DNA of 64,000 bases, from contig NC_134830.1 in NCBI RefSeq assembly GCF_004210375.1, positions 10,788,001 through 10,852,000 of the forward strand, read 5' to 3'. Numbering within the stretch: position 1 is the stretch's first letter; each line of letters begins with the position of its first letter. The position numbers and the translations under genes were made by a program. The notes below the pieces were generated by a model. It did no database searches. It had not been told where the DNA came from and was given only the letters and a program-made list of their open reading frames with translations. This DNA comes from Tachypleus tridentatus (lineage: Eukaryota; Arthropoda; Merostomata; Xiphosura; Limulidae). This document shows positions 60,004-64,000 of this stretch, one piece after another.

Positions 60004-61933
60004 TATGATTAAATATAGAAGTGAGAAAACAGTAACCACCACATTTAATGTGTTAGTAACACTACTCAGCTCTAGAAACAGCACAAATGTATGTTAAATA
60101 TAGAAGTGAGAACAGTAACCACTACATTAAATGTGCTAGTAACACTATTCAGATCTAGAAACAGCACAAATGTATGTTAAATATAGAAGTGAGAACAGTA
60201 AGAACTCCATTAAATGTGCTAGTAACACTACTCAGCTCTAGAAACAGCACAAATGTATGTTAAATATAGAAGTGAGAACAGTAACCACTACATTAAATGT
60301 GCTAGTAACACTATTCAGATCTAGAAACAGCACAAATCTATGTTAAATATAGAAGTGAGAACAGTAACCACCACTTTAAATGTGCTAGTAACACTATTCA
60401 GGTCTAGAAACAGCACAAATGTATGTTAAATATAGAAGTGAGAAAAGTAACCACTACATTAAATGTGCTAGTAACACTATTCAGCTCTAGAAACAGCACA
60501 AATGTATGTTAAATATAGAAGTGAAAACAGTAATCACTACATTAAATGTGCTAGTAACACTATTCAGCTCTAGAAACAGCACAAATGTATGTTAAATATA
60601 GAAGTGAAAACAGTAATCACTACATTAAATGTGCTAGTAACACTATTCAGTTCTAGAAACAGCACAAATGTATGCTAAATATAGAAGTGAGAAAAGTAAC
60701 CACTACATTAAATGTGCTAGTAACACTATTCAGTTCTAGAGACAGCACAAATGTATGCTAAATATAGAAGTGAGAACAGTAACCACTACATTAAATGTGC
60801 TAGTAACACTATTCAGTTCTAGAGACAGCACAAATGTATGCTAAATATAGAAGTGAGAACAGTAACCACTACATTAAATGTGCTAGTAACACTATACAGG
60901 TCTAGAGACAGCACAAATGTATGCTAAATATAGAAGTGAGAACAGTAACCACTACATTAAATGTGCTAGTAACACTATTCAGTTCTAGAGACAGCACAAA
61001 TGTATGCTAAATATAGAAGTGAGAACAGTAACCACTACATTAAATGTGCTAGTAACACTATTCAGTTCTAGAGACAGCACAAATGTATGTTAAATATAGA
61101 AGTGAGAACAGTAACCACTACATTAAATGTGCTAGTAACACTATTCAGTTCTAGAGACAGCACAAATGTGTGCTAAATATAGAAGTGAGAACAGTAAACA
61201 CTACATTAAATGTGCTAGTAACACTATTCAGTTCTAGAGACAGCACAAATGTATGCTAAATATAGAAGTGAGAACAGTAACCACTACATTAAATGTGCTA
61301 GTAACACTATTCAGTTCTAGAAACAGCACAAATGTATGTTAAATATAGAAGTGAGAACAGTAACCACTACATTAAATGTGCTAGTAACACTATTCAGTTC
61401 TAGAGACAGCACAAATGTATGCTAAATATAGAAGTGAGAACAGTAACCACTACATTAAATGTGCTAGTAACACTATTCAGGTCTAGAAACAGCACAAATG
61501 TATGTTAAATATAGAAGTGAGAACAGTAACCACTACATTAAATGTGCTAGTAACACTATTCAGTTCTAGAGACAGCACAAATGTATGCTAAATATAGAAG
61601 TGAGAACAGTAACCACTACATTAAATGTGCTAGTAACACTATTCAGGTCTAGAAACAGCACAAATGTATGCTAAATATAGAAGTGAGAACAGTAAGTACG
61701 ACATTTAATGTGGTAGTAACACTATTCAGCTCTAGAAACAGCACAAATGTATGTTAAATATAGAAGTGAGAACAGTAAGCACTACATTAAATGTGCTAGT
61801 TACACTATTTAGCTCCAGAAACAGCACACATGTATGTTAAATATAGAAGTGAGAACAGTAACCACTACATTAAATGTGCTAGTAACACTATTCAGTTCTA
61901 GAGACAGCACAAATGTATGTTAAATATAGAAGC
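60004..61933. repeat. 83-bp minisatellite, copy 2, about 23 units
   Basis: Same unit as 22863-24588. Central units sharing TTCTAGAGACAGC and TATGCTAAATA are more uniform than in copy 1, which suggests local expansion after duplication. The first and last units match their partners, so change was internal. Confidence 0.96.
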
Positions 61934-64000
61934 AAAACTTTCAAACTAATGAGTTGGTAAAGTGTTTTATACATAAAGTAATAGATAATTGTAAAAATAT
62001 ACACAGTAGTTTATTGGCTACAACATCTATCTTGTTCAAATGATTGACAGTATGTGTTGTAAAAACTGACACACGTAACAGTGTTATAATATTTCTTTCA
62101 TTAATTTAAATTAAGTTTTACTTGTAGAATGTATAAGTTGATCTAGACATTGAAGACATGTTGGAACATGGTGTGATGTGATTACCATGGCAGCCTAGCA
62201 ATGCAAAGTTAAAATGTAATTCCATATGCCTATTAACACTATCCATTTATTAAACCTCAGCAACCCTCTCTGTGGTATTGTAACAACCACATGAATATTT
62301 AATAACACCATCTGTCTACAGAACTATGGTAATGCCATTCCCCTGTAAACCTTAATAACACCATCCACTTATAATTACAACATCTAACTATAAAAAAATT
62401 AGTAACACTATCTGCCTATAAACCTTAGTAACATAATTTACCTGTGGTAACAATCCCTCTGGTATTGAAGAGTTATCCCCTCCTGCAGATGGCCACATCC
62501 TCTGCTTCCACTACTTGGATGTCATTGTTATTTGGTGCCTGTTACAGAACACTTTTGAAACCCTCAGCTGTCAGGATATTGTGTAAGTTATGTAACCCTC
62601 AGGTGTTAGCATACTAAGTAAGGGTTGCATAACCCCAGGTGATGGTGTATGAAATCATAGTTATGTACCCTTAGACAGTATCTTTTGACCTCCTTTCACT
62701 CAGCAATCTCCTGCTGAGGCATCATTCTCTGAGTGGTCAAATACTCTCCTAATTACTAATGCAGTTGATCTTTAATGAGTATCGCATCTCTTGCTTATTA
62801 AAAAGAGTACTGTTGATGCCAAGAAAGTGTACTATGTTTTATTATTCAAAACAGCCCTATTGACCTTAAGTAAGTATGCTGTTACTTGACAACTGAAAAT
62901 AACACTATTCATTTTAAGCATGAGTAACTTTAATTAAAAATTCAAAACAGCATTGTTGATTTTAAACAATTGTACTGTGACTTGAATATTCAAAATGTTA
63001 CTGTTAATCTTATACAATGATTTTATCTTTGCTTGTTACAACAATTATTGTAGTTAAATGACAAAAATAAGGTAAAAATTACAAATTTTCTACGTACAAC
63101 ATATGAGACTAAAATCAATACTGGCATCATTTATGTTCAATATTTAGTACGTGTGACTTGTGTTTCTGAGGTTGTTAAACACACAAGCATAAAAATTTTA
63201 GAAAAGCGTATTTTGAAAACTAACATCTTTGGGAATTTTAAGGTTTATGAACTGCACATTAGATGTACAAAACTGTTTCCCTTTAAGTTCAATATGAGTG
63301 TTATGCTTTATATAGCTTATGTAACACGAGTGTTAAATTTACTTATTTTTAGAAGCAACACTTTATCTTAAGTTTGTTTGCATAACTGTTTACAAATCAT
63401 AAGTTGTGTAGTTCAACAGTTATTAAACAGTGATTGTTATATTACTAGAACCTTCCAAGTTTTTCTCATTGTTTTAATTGGGTATTATTGCATTATAATA
63501 TCTAGTTATGTGTGGAATATTCTAGACGTCTGTGGGGTAAACTAGGAGTTAAAAAATTAGTTAGGTCTGGACTGTGTGATGGTGAAGAATATATAAAGAA
63601 TATATAGAGGTGATTTTTAAAGCAAATTTATCACAGTGTATTGTGATAATAGATTAGAAAAAAATAATTTGTTTTGCCCACTGTCTTTTAAACTATTTAA
63701 CTACACTGTGTAGACTTTGACAAAAATATCCAACTGTTTAAAGCTCTGGATACAAGTGTGGTGACTAATCAAACTGTATTGTGATAACAGAGTAGGAGAA
63801 ATAATTTGTCATATTGTGTTCTAAATGTAAATGAACCAGACTGTGTGGATTTTGACAACAACAAAAAAGACAGTTAGCTAAAACTCTGGATACAACTATG
63901 ATAACCAACAATGTAATAAAGATTTGTATACATGTTTGATTTGTTTCAAATATATTACTGTAGAACAGCAGGCTGTGTGCTGTTTGATTTTGCTGAAATT

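Larger units (their letters stand above)
59604..64000 (+). repeat. segmental duplication, copy 2 (at least 4.4 kb)
   Basis: Direct copy of 22462-26649, truncated by the window end. It contains the same SINE, a longer 83-bp array, the exon-like segment (62485-62583) and the LTR-like fossil (63.5-64.0 kb). If the ena-like gene continues to the right, this block sits inside one of its introns. Confidence 0.95.

Overview
This is an AT-rich eukaryotic (animal) window. It is dominated by tandem repeats and transposon remains, with only a few host exons. The tRNA-derived SINEs (three families, at least eight copies), Penelope-like elements ending in a conserved GTGGGTTTCTCGTCATCA motif, and Gypsy, piggyBac and Tc1 relics together look like a chelicerate genome. 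From memory of similar SINEs I would guess a horseshoe crab (Xiphosura). That assignment is inference and was not checked against any database.

Layout. 0-2.4 kb: a nearly complete piggyBac transposon with TTAA target duplications. Its transposase promoter carries a TATA box and a textbook array of heat-shock elements, and a 145-bp hAT-like MITE sits inside that array. 3.5 kb: a broken Rab4-like exon. 5.6-7.5 kb: a LINE fragment and a Penelope-like element (RT and GIY-YIG motifs). 8.9-9.4 kb: a 30-bp minisatellite. 13.1-14.0 kb: a truncated Tc1 element and a Penelope relic. 15.2-20.9 kb: SINEs around 52-bp and 56-bp arrays. 22.5-26.6 kb: first copy of a segmental duplication containing an 83-bp array. 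26.8-32.4 kb: a 5.6-kb array of an 80-bp unit with higher-order structure. 32.8-35.4 kb: minus-strand terminal exons of an unrecognised membrane-protein gene, with a ~105-bp array in the intron. 36.3 kb: a Gypsy-type fossil. 40.1-42.3 kb: a 308-bp Penelope-derived fold-back element with a hammerhead-ribozyme-like core, followed by a 65-bp array. 44.9-48.2 kb: a 206-bp array and Gypsy-type fossils. 48.9-52.1 kb: two terminal-inverted-repeat DNA elements. 54.6-58.8 kb: three plus-strand exons of an Enabled (Ena/VASP) gene, the EVH1 domain being interrupted by two in-frame stops. 59.6-64.0 kb: second copy of the segmental duplication, running off the window.

The nine main tandem arrays add up to roughly 17-18 kb, over a quarter of the window. 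No operon-like gene cooperation exists here. The host signal is three gene remnants or gene ends (Rab4-like exon, membrane-protein 3' end, ena exons); two of the three carry disabling changes while keeping their splice signals. Most long open frames in the window lie in repeats and are not genes.
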